A DNA stretch of 64,000 nucleotides from contig JAANDG010000120.1 in assembly GCA_036852015.1 (NCBI GenBank), forward strand, positions 62,001-126,000, in the 5' to 3' direction. The position numbers were made by a program, and so were the translations under genes. Shown in pieces: positions 25,401 through 35,338 of the stretch. How positions within the stretch are numbered: the stretch's first letter is position 1; every line of letters starts with the position of its first letter. The notes beneath the pieces were generated by a model that worked only from the letters and a program-made list of their open reading frames with translations, was not told the origin of the DNA and searched no databases. The stretch is from Pelodera strongyloides (lineage: Eukaryota; Nematoda; Chromadorea; Rhabditida; Rhabditidae).

Positions 25401-28400
25401 CACACTTGGTACTTGAACAAGGAGATAGATGAAAACCTAAAATGTTAGTGTAAAGGCATTAATGCACCAGCTTTGTTTACTTATTGTGATTCAGAATCCC
25501 ACAGAGTGCCTCCCGAGCAACTCGCCCGTCCAGAAGACGTGCCGATTCACATAAAAGTGAAAGTTATTGAAGCTGCGCGAAAATGGCCCCTTTACTTCAA
25601 CCAGGTTCACGAGGTCGACATTGCATCGAATACTGTCACATTGAAAACTGAGTTTTCCAGTTGTTCACAAATTGTGCGAGTCTGGCCTTGCTTTATCTGC
25701 TATATTTCAGGTGATTGAAGAACGTCAATCCGAAAACATTTTCCTGTTGCTGGCAATCGGAGAAACAGGCCTGCGCCTCCTTGTGCAGGTTCCCGAGAAC
25801 ACAGAGGCTCCTCTCAAAATACAAGATCATTTTTCGTGAGTGGAAACTTCTCGAGCAGACATTGCGCCTTTTAAATGTTATTATAATGTAGTACGTCATA
25901 ATTCTTAGGGTACTCATAATAACCCATATGCGTACTCTGCTTGTTCATGCAGTGTTCCTATGTGCTGCCGTCTATACTCGTTAATTTCTGCTGCAGATAC
26001 GATGATATTCACGACGTTTCCGTCGAAAACAACAATCTCGTTGTTATTCGCACTCGAAGTGGTATGCGTGTTGTTCTACGAACTTCACAAGCAGAATACA
26101 TCAGAAGCCAAATTGAAAAATGTCTGGTGGGAGAAACTAAGGTTAGTGCAGCGCTTCAACAAACAACCTATTAATTGTAAGATGAGTAGTTCTGCACAAA
26201 AGCTTTCGCCAGGCTAGAGTTAAGATGAACATTCGAAATATGTTGGTTTGCCTAGGAACGGAAACTAATGCGAGCCGTGGCGGACTACGTCACAAACGAG
26301 CCGAATCTTCTTTCTTTTGTCAAGGTAATATTACATGGAAATTGAATATTTGTGTCTTGGCTACTCTAAGTTTAGCAAAGACGAGATTTCACCGGGGTAA
26401 ACTAACCGATCACTCTTAAGGGTGATATAATCGAAATCGTTCCACGTGATGGCCAAAAGCCTCAAGGTGAAGGATGGTTGTATGGAAAGATTGGCAATCG
26501 CTATGGAAACTTACCTGAGGTTTACGTGCAGTCACCTGACGCTGAGGTATGTTGTCGAAATCAAAAAGCATGAAATCCGTATCTAGTTTGTAGATTCACT
26601 ACACTATATGATCTATTACGAACTAACAGCAATTATGCATTGAAACAACAGACGCTTTCAAAATTAATTGTGCAAAAAGCAATCAGACAGTTGACTATTT
26701 ATGTGAGACGGTAATTCCGTTCATCATTGAGCTGCCGATGGAAAAAAAACTAAGTTTTCCATCCAAATAGGTCATCCGATTTCAGTCGGGTGAATTGCAA
26801 TCCACCAATGATACAACCTCGTCACCGGTGCCGCTCCCTGTTGATGATATCGTGAGTACATTCGTATTACTGACCTTAAAGTGGAACTTCACGTGATTTT
26901 GCAATGGACAACAATTTCATGCAAATTTCCGTGCAAGCTAGTGTTAGAAGGCGCAGAACAGTAAATAACAGATGGGGCAATTTCGTAATTAAGTTGTCAC
27001 GAACTATATGTAGTTGTGCTTCGTGTGAGCAGCATGATCAGTTCAAAGAATACCTTTGAAATTGCTGCATGCGAATAGTGGCACAATTTGAAAAATGATT
27101 CTTGTCATTTCCGACAAGTTAAGTGAAAACACACGTCTTATTTTTCTGTAGGAAAATTTAAGTTTTACGGAATTGGCACATAATCAATAAATAATTGTTA
27201 GAAACAGGTAAGTGTATTCGAAAACTATTAGAAAAATTCATAAATAAAACAACGTAGTTTTGTTTTCTACTCCTGATCCACACTGTGCGTTACACTTACT
27301 AGCATACATTGTAATCATTGAGCCGTTCGCCTGCATTGCATTTTACTAATACAAATAGCTGGATTGCACACGTTTTCCTGTTCGTAATTTTCCTTTCGGC
27401 GCCTTTCACGCTAACTTCCCGTCTTGTTGTATGCAAATGAGTGTGATCACGAAGTTTTTGTCGTCTGTCTGGTACTACAGCATTATACCATGCAACCTCT
27501 CTCTCTCTCTCTCTGTCTCTTTCCAAAATCACTTGTAACAAACAAGGTTTGTGTGGATGTTGCAGGAAACTCAGACAAACGCAGAACTGGGAGACAGAGA
27601 AAATGAAAACTTGTTTCTCTATTAGTGAAAGAGAAATTTCTTTTGGTGCTGCTGGGATCGTAAGCCAGGAAGACACACTGCGGCCCTTTGCACCCCACCC
27701 TCCCCGCCTACAAAGACGGTCTACCCACGCCCGCCCACGGGTTCCCGAGTCACTCGATGAGCACGTCTTATTGATCAAGATTACATAACTAATATTGATC
27801 CCGTGTTTATTGATTCCTTGAAGGCCACTAATATGGACTATCCGCCGCGGTCGCGTTCGCAAGCGCGCGCTTACGAGCATTCGCCTTCAGAGCCCCGTGA
27901 TGACTATTTCGGACCCACGGAGAGGACCCATCGATCAAAGAGTCTTGACTATAGAAGAAATTATGATGATGAAGACTTCTTGGAAAGAGAGCGCATGAAA
28001 GGCAGCCAGCCGCAAATTCCAAGAAGGAACTACGACTACGAGAGGGACAGGGATCTACGACTGGACTTTGATAGCCCACGACGCGATCGCGATTACTTTG
28101 ACAGAAGCATAAGCCGTCGAGATATGGCTCGCAGCCAGGAGTGGTACCCTCAACAGCAGCAGGGCAGATGGCAGCCTCCGAGTCCAGCACAGCTCAAACA
28201 GAGATGGCACCCGGTATCTCAGGGACGAGGAGAGTACGCGAGACAACCAGGGCTATCGCCAAAGTCTCAAACTTCTGGTAAACGACTGAATGTGTCCACT
28301 GGCAGTAAGCGAGAAGGCGGAACTAAGCTTTTCGGTTTTGGAAGAAAGAAGGAGGACGCAAGCCCCAGGTCGGGAGTTTATCCTCCCCGGGATGAGCCGA

Positions 28401-31400
28401 GTGTAATCCGTGGAGAAGTTGGCCGGGATCCCAGATATAGGGAAGGACACGACATGCAGATGGCACCGATTGGAGGAGGCGGTGGTGGATACTCCAGACA
28501 ACACCAGTCAGGTTACCATTACAGCAGTTCGGGAGCAGCACATGCAGGTGGCAGAGGAATGAAGGGCCCACTAACCGTGGCCGCCCAACCAATGGGACCT
28601 CCCGCTTACAAGGGTGGCCCGGGAGGACCACTACCACCCCGGCAACATTACAGAGTGAATTGCTGCTGCTTCACGTTCACCTGGCCACCATGGTCCTATG
28701 AACCAACCGAGCCCCCACATCAGATGTACCGTAACATCTGATAACACCAATACTCTTCCTATTCGTATATTTGGCAAACATGATCAACACGACTCAGGAT
28801 ATGATATATTCTTTAGTTTTCAGCTATTGGTTTGGATTTTTTTGCATAGCAGCAAAAATCTATCACTTGTATGCACTTTTTTATTTTTTTTCTTTATCTC
28901 GCCAAATGTGCCAAAGCTTGCTTTCCTACTATGTTTAGCATTGTAAAATGTGATCATTATTTGTGATTTTACTGTCTTCTTACGTTTCCATATTTGTTGT
29001 TCTCTAATACACTGCCATTTTTCCCATTTGTGCCCAAGTTATGCAAGAAATTAGCATGATTATACGTTCTTCTAGTATACTGATTATAAAAATTAAAACT
29101 CTGAAACCTCAGTGCATACACTGACCACATAAGGCTCATGACATAAAAAATCCGGCTCTTCTTTTTTTTAACAAAGTTCATTCAATGATTAAACACCTAT
29201 TATTGCTCACTGAAATTCTCTTCCAAGAGAAACATAAAGCCCTTGTATTTGTGTAAATTGTGTGTAAAATTGTAAAGAAAAAGTAATAAACAATGTAAAT
29301 GGATAGCCTATTTATGCGTAGGGTACAATATACAAACAGAAGAACTTATTGGTAAGTGTTTTTTTTTTAAATCTTTTAGAATCTGCTGTTACTTCAATTA
29401 CTTACTAAATTATGTTCTTTTATTATAAATAAATCGGGCTTATTTAGGAGATCAATGATTACAACTTTGATGATTGTTATTACGACGCTGAGAATGGACG
29501 TGGTAATAAACACACAATGATGGAGTTTGCCCTAATGTACTTCCGAGGAGCCAAGGAAGGAATCCACAGGAGAGGTAAGAACTGAATCACATTTAATCCT
29601 CATATTACATTTATCTTACGTACTCATTCTCCCTTGTCGCCTCGCTCATAAGTTCATCAATTATTTTCATTTCTTATGGGCAAATAGTCAATGGTATGTC
29701 CAATGTTTGATCTTATTTACCAACCTTTGAAAAGAGATAAATTTACAGTCCGTCAGACCTAGGATATCCCAGGTTCGATTCGTTTTTTTTTGGGAGGTCA
29801 GCCAGTCGCTTGCTATCCGTTCAATTGTGTATATCCAAACCACCCGGAAAGCGCTGATGACCCCATTAGGTGATACGCAGCCCACACCCAAAAAACTGAT
29901 CACAGTTGCCCTGTTCCATATTTCTTTATATGAGGGAGTGAACGAATCGAAGTGAACATTTCAAATATGTTCGTATATTTCGATTAGAATGATCATTGTT
30001 AGTGAGGCAAAATAGTTTTTTCATTAAAAAGTTGTGCTCAATTTCGTTTGCTGCAGTTTCACAATCAGCCATCTACAGGAAAAGCACTGTATTGACATGC
30101 GAAATTGTTGCTCTCTTTCTTTGCCATAGTTCCGCTTCGACTTATTAATTAAATTAGCAATTGTCGAAAGCCAACTAATTATATACCAGAACAATAGATA
30201 AATTTCGAGAATTGCCTCGTGACATTTCCAATTTCCTTGTCTTTCATGTGGCCTTGTTCTCATGTCACTCCCGAATGATTGTAATATGCGGGCATCACTG
30301 CATGCGGTTAAGCATAGCGGTTGTGAACTATTGTGATTGCGCAGCGTACGAGGGTGTGCTTGTTGATTCTCATCGATATGCTGATTGGGATGCACGTCCT
30401 TGGAAGCGTTGCCTTGCCTATCTATCTGCGGTTAGAGGTCGCCACCCAGCCGAGAGCAAATGAGAATGTCACTTTTCGGAATTGCGGGGAAAAAGTGAAG
30501 ACTGATTGACAAGACGGGATTGTGTAGGAAATTGCGGATTTTTGACCGGCATGTAAAAGAGCAGCTGGAAGATATGTAGCTCGTAAAAAAATGCACTCAT
30601 GGATAATGAAATCACATATTCTTCAACACAAAGTCATTGCAAAAAAAAAAGTAAAATATCTCAAAAAAGCTTTGCCTGCCAGTCAAATATTTCGCTTATA
30701 CTTAAACGGGCGGTAACTATTGGAGAGACACAATTTAAAGAACTTTATGATGTCTGTTTCAGGCGACGATTGGAACTGGGCTGATGTTGCTGAGAAGGTC
30801 AAATGGACCTCTCGTCCTATAAACCATTCACTTCTACTACTCGGCTCTTCGGCAGCTGACAAGATTGCAGTACAATCATTCAACTGTTAGTGTTTGGGCC
30901 GTTACGGTCATAGCATCATAATATCATAGTATCATAACTGGTTTTGAAATAATACCCTGATTTTTTTATGTTCTCATTTTAGTCATCCAGCGTTACATGG
31001 GCGAACAACCATTGAAACGAGGCGAAACACTGACTGATTGCGTTTATCAGCTACTTATGACATGTCGAAAGCATGAGGCGATGCGGGATGAGATATTCTG
31101 CCAAATCATCAAGCAAACGACCAACAACAAGAGTGCAGTGTGGGTTATTTTGCAAGTGTTACGCTACTGGCAAAATCCAAACAAGTATAAGCCGACGAGG
31201 TTTGACAAACATCATTAATTACCTTCTTACAGTCGCGACAGTTGCCTCCTCGGCTGGCGGTTGTTCTCCATTCTAACGGCCTACTTCACATGTTCACAGA
31301 CGATGTGGCCTTTCCTCAGCAAGTTCCTGATCGACACTGCCAATGACTCCAGAAGGGCATATCATTGTGGGTTGAATTAAAGAATATATTGAAATTACAA

Positions 31401-34155
31401 ATCCTGACCTCATCTGACGTCTAAATATAGAAAGCGTTCGGCATGTGAGATACTAACTACGCAACAATTTCAGCATCCGCTCAAAACTGTCTACAAAACC
31501 TTTCGAAGACCAGGAAATACGGTGGAAGGAAGTTCCTGCTTTCAGGGCAGGAAATTGAAGAAATCACCGTAAACTTATTCACCTTATTCCTCAGCTTGTC
31601 TCATTGCTTATGTGAACAATAGAATCACTGTTTCGCAGCTCCATGAAATGGTATGTGTTGTATTTCAGAGTGGCCGTATCTTCAAGCGACAGCAGTATTT
31701 GCTACCGGGTGGTTTGAAGAAGTTGGTGAACACCAAGTCAGTGACCGTCGTTGAAGAGGTGCTAACGACTTTCCCTCCTTGCCATTTCTGTACATATCTG
31801 AACTCAGAAGCTCTATTTACATTGGAAAAAATGTGTACTCTCGATACATTATACATGTTTTTTCTTAGGTCATACAAGAGCTCTGCGCACTGATGAACAT
31901 TCGAAGTGCTAACGAGCAACAGGAGTTCTGTTTGTGCTATGCGTTGGAAAATGGTAGGAGTTTTCATTTTCTCGCAGCTTTGGATTTTCCATTACTACTT
32001 ATCGTTATGCTCATTGTCAGTGTGAACATGTATCTTTTTCTAATTTAGAGAAAGAACTCGTCTTCTGCTCGAATGACGAATACATCATGGACCTTTGTAC
32101 TGAATTGGAGCGCCAAGAGAAGAAGTGAGGAGATATCATTAAAGCGAAATGCTAGCCCCTTTGGAAAATTCGCATATGATAAGCAAATCGTATGTATCAT
32201 ATGCAAATTTTGTACCATCGTCCACGGCAATCGTCCAAAATTAGCATAGGATACATAGGATTTGCTTATCATATGCAAATTTTCCAAAGAGGCTAGCATT
32301 TCGCTTTAATGTGTGAAATTGCGTTCGCTCATGCCGATTGATGTGTGTACGCAACACTCGATGACCATCACTTATCTTACGAACAAATGTGTCTTTTAGG
32401 TTTGACTTCTTATTGCGTCGCACCGTATGGATACATCCTCTTCGTTTGGATAACAGCGTATACATCGATGTGATGTTCTTCCAGGCACGTTTTATAGCTT
32501 TTTTTAAAGTCAATTACTTTCACAGCACGCAAATATATTTAACAGTTGAACAAACTTGGTGCTATGTACAATTAACATATAACAATACACAATTTTTAGC
32601 TGCTTCCTGACTACTTGGAAGGACTTTTCTGCTCTCGAACTGCTTCTGGACAGATGAGTGCTGCAGCACTAGATGACATCGCTCGGCTCGGAGCCCTCCT
32701 TTATGTATCTGCCCAACAACGACACCAACCGATCAACACGTAGGTCTAACCAGACTCCTTTATTGAAATTGACCCGTTTTAATCTACTACAGAGAAGACA
32801 AAAGAAAAGAGAACTATACTATTTTTCTTAAACTGTTGTTATGATTCACTTCCTTTAATCATTCTAGTCGGAACGTGCATTCCCTTGTTCCGAAAACCGT
32901 CGTGGACAGAAACATCAATGCCGAGCAGTGGGCATCCCGAGTCACCGGCAAACTTGGACAGATCAACATTCGAATGACACCAACGCAAGCTAGAGCCAAC
33001 TTCTTGGGTTCGTTTGTTTAAATGGTTCTATTTTGTTTGAAACGCGTTTTGTGCAGGAAAAACAAACTATATTGTATTTTGCCATAAAATTCTTATTATA
33101 TAAGAATATGGGCCCAACTTATTATTATTATATATGAGAACTTTTTGAAATTTTCTCCGTGACGGAGTTCCGTCAAACAAATTAGGATATCTAAAGCGTA
33201 TTAAAGGAAAGGCGGAGGTCGGAGCTATTTCTTGGGCAAGCCAAGAAGCTCCGTCTTTTCTTTTTCTACGTTTCAGGCGTTTGGTATATAAGTAGGCTTA
33301 TTTTTTCACAACTCTTCGTATTGAGCGAAATCGGGTCTTATTACATGATTTTTGTGGGATACGTTGAATTATGCGCATTTTTCATGAGTATTATGATCCT
33401 TGAAGTATTAGAAAGTCGCCTCAGGCTGCGATAACCGTCTGGTATATAATACACAGTATAAACAGTCGCTCGAAATGCGTTTTAAAGTCGGAATAACCTA
33501 GTATCGTTGGAATTTTCAGAGACCCTTGAGAAATGGCCTCTATTTGGTGCAACGTTGTTCGGCGTGGAAACTTCTTCAAATGGAGAACCAAGACAAGACT
33601 GTGTTCTTGCCGTGCTGAGACATGGACTTCAGCAGCTGCAACCGACCACGCTAACAGTACAGCAGCAGTGGCCATTCACACAGGCACTATAATTACATTA
33701 TGACTTTAAACGCCTGTTTTGTAACGACAATATTATGTTCCAACACAGCCGAATGTACAGGGGAGTCATATTTAAACACGGTTGGTTTAGGTCCTTTCAA
33801 CCGACAAACACGAACAAGCTGGTGGGCGAATGATTGATATCAAGTTGGGAACAGTGGCTAATCACCAGACACTCACGGTTAGAACAAGCCAGGTACTTAT
33901 TGAACTTTACATACGGATACGCCGATCATCACCTCTGACGAAATCTTTCTAATTATATTATCACGTTATCGAAAAAATAATCCCCAAACCATGAGCGACA
34001 GCCAACGGAAAGCTTTACTTTCCCATTTATAGCGGCACAGTAGCTCGAAAAGGATCATTCTATTCCAGGCTGTGGACATCGATAGAATGATTGGCCAGTA
34101 TATTTACGTCGATTCTTCAAACCGTGGAATTGTCGGCGGTACAGCTGAGAATTAG
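11640..34155 (+). CDS. class XV-type unconventional myosin (MYO15-like), 75-exon model
   Basis: Actin-based ATP-driven motor with a cargo/membrane-binding tail. In vertebrates MYO15A carries whirlin and EPS8 to stereocilia tips; the role here is unknown. The joined exons give 7920 nt, 2639 residues plus stop, with phases agreeing at every junction. Order: motor (about 6-675), IQ-type neck (676-777), MyTH4 (778-953), FERM F1 lobe (about 982-1058), long linker (1059-1790), FERM F2-F3 (about 1795-2003), SH3 (2004-2068), MyTH4 (2096-2275), FERM (2276-2639). This order, with a split first FERM and an SH3 before the second MyTH4-FERM, is the myosin XV plan; nematode HUM-4/class XII may be the local name. 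The start at 11640 is the weakest point: the frame is open back to the acceptor at 11577, so an upstream exon or spliced leader is possible. A candidate AATAAA lies at 34549-34554. Confidence 0.9.
16517..17028 (+). other. neck: converter end and IQ-type helices, exons 21-22
   Basis: Exons 16517-16703 and 16911-17028. The first holds [14 protein letters not shown] (end of the converter) followed by IQ-like segments around [15 protein letters not shown] and [13 protein letters not shown], light-chain or calmodulin binding sites. The second is Arg/Lys-rich ([19 protein letters not shown]) and may be helical. I chose the donor at 16704 (CCAG then GTGCGA) because a later GTATGT donor at 16727 would join to the next acceptor with an in-frame stop. 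Confidence 0.8.
16741..16764. repeat. 24 bp palindrome in a myosin intron
   Basis: CACCCACAATT and AATTGTGGGTG flank two A residues, just after the neck exon ending 16703. Confidence 0.85.
17178..18397 (+). other. first MyTH4 domain, exons 23-27
   Basis: Exons 17178-17372, 17533-17706, 17777-17851, 17949-18034, 18316-18397. MyTH4 is a helical microtubule/actin-linked tail module. Recognisable elements are [14 protein letters not shown], then [16 protein letters not shown] (the conserved ELRDE.. CQ.. core) and [18 protein letters not shown], matching the GW.LL..C...F.PS segment of the family. Confidence 0.88.
18477..18792 (+). other. FERM F1 lobe fragment, exons 28-29
   Basis: Exons 18477-18637 and 18722-18792. 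[12 protein letters not shown] then [19 protein letters not shown] and [14 protein letters not shown] fit the ubiquitin-like F1 lobe of the first, interrupted FERM of myosin XV, where a GDxxxCPVHSW...EEVAGDIL stretch occupies the same place. Confidence 0.8.
18867..24770 (+). other. long low-complexity tail linker, exons 30-52
   Basis: Exons: 18867-19017, 19120-19212, 19287-19351, 19443-19516, 19608-19672, 19825-19903, 19982-20088, 20371-20419, 20601-20765, 20941-21021, 21108-21302, 21418-21471, 21583-21701, 21801-21874, 22029-22117, 22287-22339, 22425-22479, 23364-23446, 23616-23676, 23786-23839, 24021-24137, 24331-24459, 24670-24769. Composition changes along it: Ser/Arg-rich with basic and acidic patches first, then Met/Gln-rich blocks ([21 protein letters not shown]), then Pro-rich with [20 protein letters not shown], a likely SH3 or profilin ligand. 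[11 protein letters not shown] and a helix ending [16 protein letters not shown] are the parts that align with other class XV tails. The exon ending near 20088 may instead end at 20084 with a GC donor. Confidence 0.72.
22109..22175. repeat. duplicated splice-donor segment and hairpin
   Basis: CCACAAATGGTTTGCGTT occurs at 22109-22126, spanning the donor of the exon ending 22117, and again at 22131-22148. It is followed by a perfect 10 bp stem (CACTGCTACC / GGTAGCAGTG, 22149-22175). The second copy is a potential decoy donor 22 nt downstream. Confidence 0.85.
24854..26141 (+). other. FERM F2-F3 lobes of the split first FERM, exons 53-58
   Basis: Exons 24854-24969, 25138-25273, 25378-25443, 25471-25604, 25711-25835, 25997-26141. 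[13 protein letters not shown], then [12 protein letters not shown] and [21 protein letters not shown] and [17 protein letters not shown] follow the vertebrate class XV order closely. The acceptor for the fourth exon was placed at 25470 because the nearer one (25495) would create a stop at the junction; the chosen one yields LKSLF, matching the family's KALF. Confidence 0.82.
26256..26851 (+). other. SH3 domain and following linker, exons 59-61
   Basis: Exons 26256-26324, 26421-26546, 26771-26851. [20 protein letters not shown] then [29 protein letters not shown] is an SH3 fold: the ALYDY-like start is AVADY, the conserved WxxGxxxGxxGxxP appears as [15 protein letters not shown]. The last exon (ending VDDI) leads directly in frame to the MyTH4 exon at 29448, with an intron of 2.6 kb between. 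Confidence 0.88.
27497..27524. repeat. short (CT)n tract in the myosin intron
   Basis: About 20 nt of CT repeats upstream of the intronic 302-codon ORF. Confidence 0.85.
27833..28741 (+). CDS. 302-aa Arg/Tyr-rich protein with Cys/Trp tail, inside a myosin intron
   Basis: Uninterrupted ORF from ATG 27833 to TGA 28739-28741, clearly more GC-rich than the surrounding intron. I do not recognise a family with certainty. The first two thirds look disordered, rich in Arg, Asp, Tyr, Ser and Pro ([13 protein letters not shown]), with a basic segment [11 protein letters not shown] and a Gly stretch. The C-terminus is quite different: [16 protein letters not shown] followed by ten residues, a compact Cys-aromatic motif that could be palmitoylated or membrane-facing. 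It lies wholly within the intron 26852-29447 on the same strand and has a possible AATAAA at 29285-29290. Alternatively it is a terminal exon of a shorter myosin isoform: the acceptor CCTTGAAG ending 27823 would join exon 61 in frame. Confidence 0.7.
   Translation: MDYPPRSRSQARAYEHSPSEPRDDYFGPTERTHRSKSLDYRRNYDDEDFLERERMKGSQPQIPRRNYDYERDRDLRLDFDSPRRDRDYFDRSISRRDMARSQEWYPQQQQGRWQPPSPAQLKQRWHPVSQGRGEYARQPGLSPKSQTSGKRLNVSTGSKREGGTKLFGFGRKKEDASPRSGVYPPRDEPSVIRGEVGRDPRYREGHDMQMAPIGGGGGGYSRQHQSGYHYSSSGAAHAGGRGMKGPLTVAAQPMGPPAYKGGPGGPLPPRQHYRVNCCCFTFTWPPWSYEPTEPPHQMYRNI
29285..29290 (+). terminator. candidate polyadenylation signal AATAAA
   Basis: AATAAA about 545 nt after the stop of the 302-codon ORF and about 160 nt before the next myosin exon. 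It would end a transcript inside the intron. Confidence 0.4.
29448..31366 (+). other. second MyTH4 domain, exons 62-65
   Basis: Exons 29448-29574, 30763-30885, 30983-31139, 31233-31366. [14 protein letters not shown] is the typical MyTH4 entry (MLEFAQKYFR in vertebrates); then [32 protein letters not shown] and [17 protein letters not shown]. The long first intron (29575-30762) shows nothing else convincing. Confidence 0.9.
31474..34155 (+). other. C-terminal FERM domain, exons 66-75
   Basis: Exons 31474-31568, 31639-31758, 31869-31953, 32049-32124, 32400-32484, 32600-32739, 32868-33007, 33520-33683, 33791-33892, 34069-34155. [13 protein letters not shown] matches the RQLFLLPGGLE of class [11 protein letters not shown] then [10 protein letters not shown] matches the YNQVLPDYLKGLF core; [12 protein letters not shown] is the start of the F3 lobe. 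Exons ending 32484 and 33683 use GC donors. The second exon carries six extra residues, VCVVFQ (see findings). Confidence 0.88.
32137..32311. mobile_element. 175 bp MITE-like palindrome in a myosin intron
   Basis: Arms of about 75 bp are reverse complements with few mismatches, around a spacer of about 25 bp. The ends are CATTAAAGCGAAATGCTAGC and its complement. If TTAA at both ends is the target duplication, the inner terminal repeat starts AGCGAAATGC, as for piggyBac-type non-autonomous elements. It sits in the intron between the exons ending 32124 and starting 32400 and does not touch coding sequence. Confidence 0.8.
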
Positions 34156-35338
34156 ACAGCAAGACAAATTACAGCCAATACTATCCGAACATGAATCTTA
34201 GTTTGCATCGCCAATACTTTCACTTAACATATGCAATGATGAATGCCCGATTGTTTTTCTGTGATAAGCATCTCTGATAATCTACCTGAAGCCTGACCCA
34301 TAACACTGAGGGGAATCCAATACAATGTTGGTGTTTTTTTTACATTTGTGGAATTTGTATTTAAAAGGAGTATTAATGTTTCAACAAATTATCTTCAAGT
34401 ACAACAACTATGTGTTTTCCGTGTTATATTTATTGTTTACTTAATTATTGTTTAAATATTTACGCCATTATTTTGCTCCAGCATTTCCATTTCACTGTTC
34501 TAAACACTGAGCAATAACCAAATATTTATTATTCATCTAACATTTCGTAATAAACATTATATACATAAATTAAGGTCGTATGTACACAAGAAAAACTGAA
34601 CATGTGGTCACACGTTTTACGTTTCAAGAATTCCAGGAAAGGAAAATCATTGGAAGATTATATCTCACTGGTATACTTCTGAATATTATGACAGAGTTAC
34701 CGAGTTTTCTTCAGGTTCTAACCACATACATGTAAATCTTGTAGTTAGGAGAAAATTCTGAAGATACGTTAAGAAAAATACGAATGGGAAAGATTAATGA
34801 TTACATATGTACATTTTCCTAACACTTTTTACTAAAATACAATGTCCATAAGAATTAAAAAAGGCACTGAGACGTACAAGAAATGCAATATGAATTAGGC
34901 ACATAATGGGCGTGATATAAATAATAATCTCTTTGAGGAAAGATATTGGAATAATTAATGGTCGCAGAGTCAAAACTAGTAACAAGCACATCGTTTGCAA
35001 TAAATAGTGGCAATACAGCATATACCCAAGAAAATTAAATAAAATACACGCGTTTTACCTCGTTTGTCTTATATTTTGTGGCAAGGATCAGAAAGGACAT
35101 CCAAGTATAATTGAGTTAAAAATATTTGATCATTTTAAATAGGAAACATCATGCATCTCATATTCATAAAAAAACACACGAACTATAGTACAGGAAGCAA
35201 TCACGAAAAGAACCTGTTAAACTTTTCATTTAAATTATACACATATCGTGACTGGAAAAAGCAAAGACCAGTGAAGTGATCGTAATATGGATTGTTGGGA
35301 AAGTGGACAATTAAATGTAGACCAATTATGTGACCTCC
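34156..35338. other. convergent intergenic region
   Basis: Between the stop codons of the myosin (+) and TMEM129 (-) genes. AT-rich and presumably two 3' untranslated regions. AATAAA at 34549-34554 fits the plus-strand gene, and TTTATT at 34525-34530 could serve the minus strand but is far from it. No other gene seen. Confidence 0.55.

Noticed and set aside
29680..29775. tRNA-like A-box and B-box (GGTTCGATTC) followed by a T run in a myosin intron
   Set aside because: No acceptor stem or cloverleaf can be drawn; at most an old tRNA-derived fragment.
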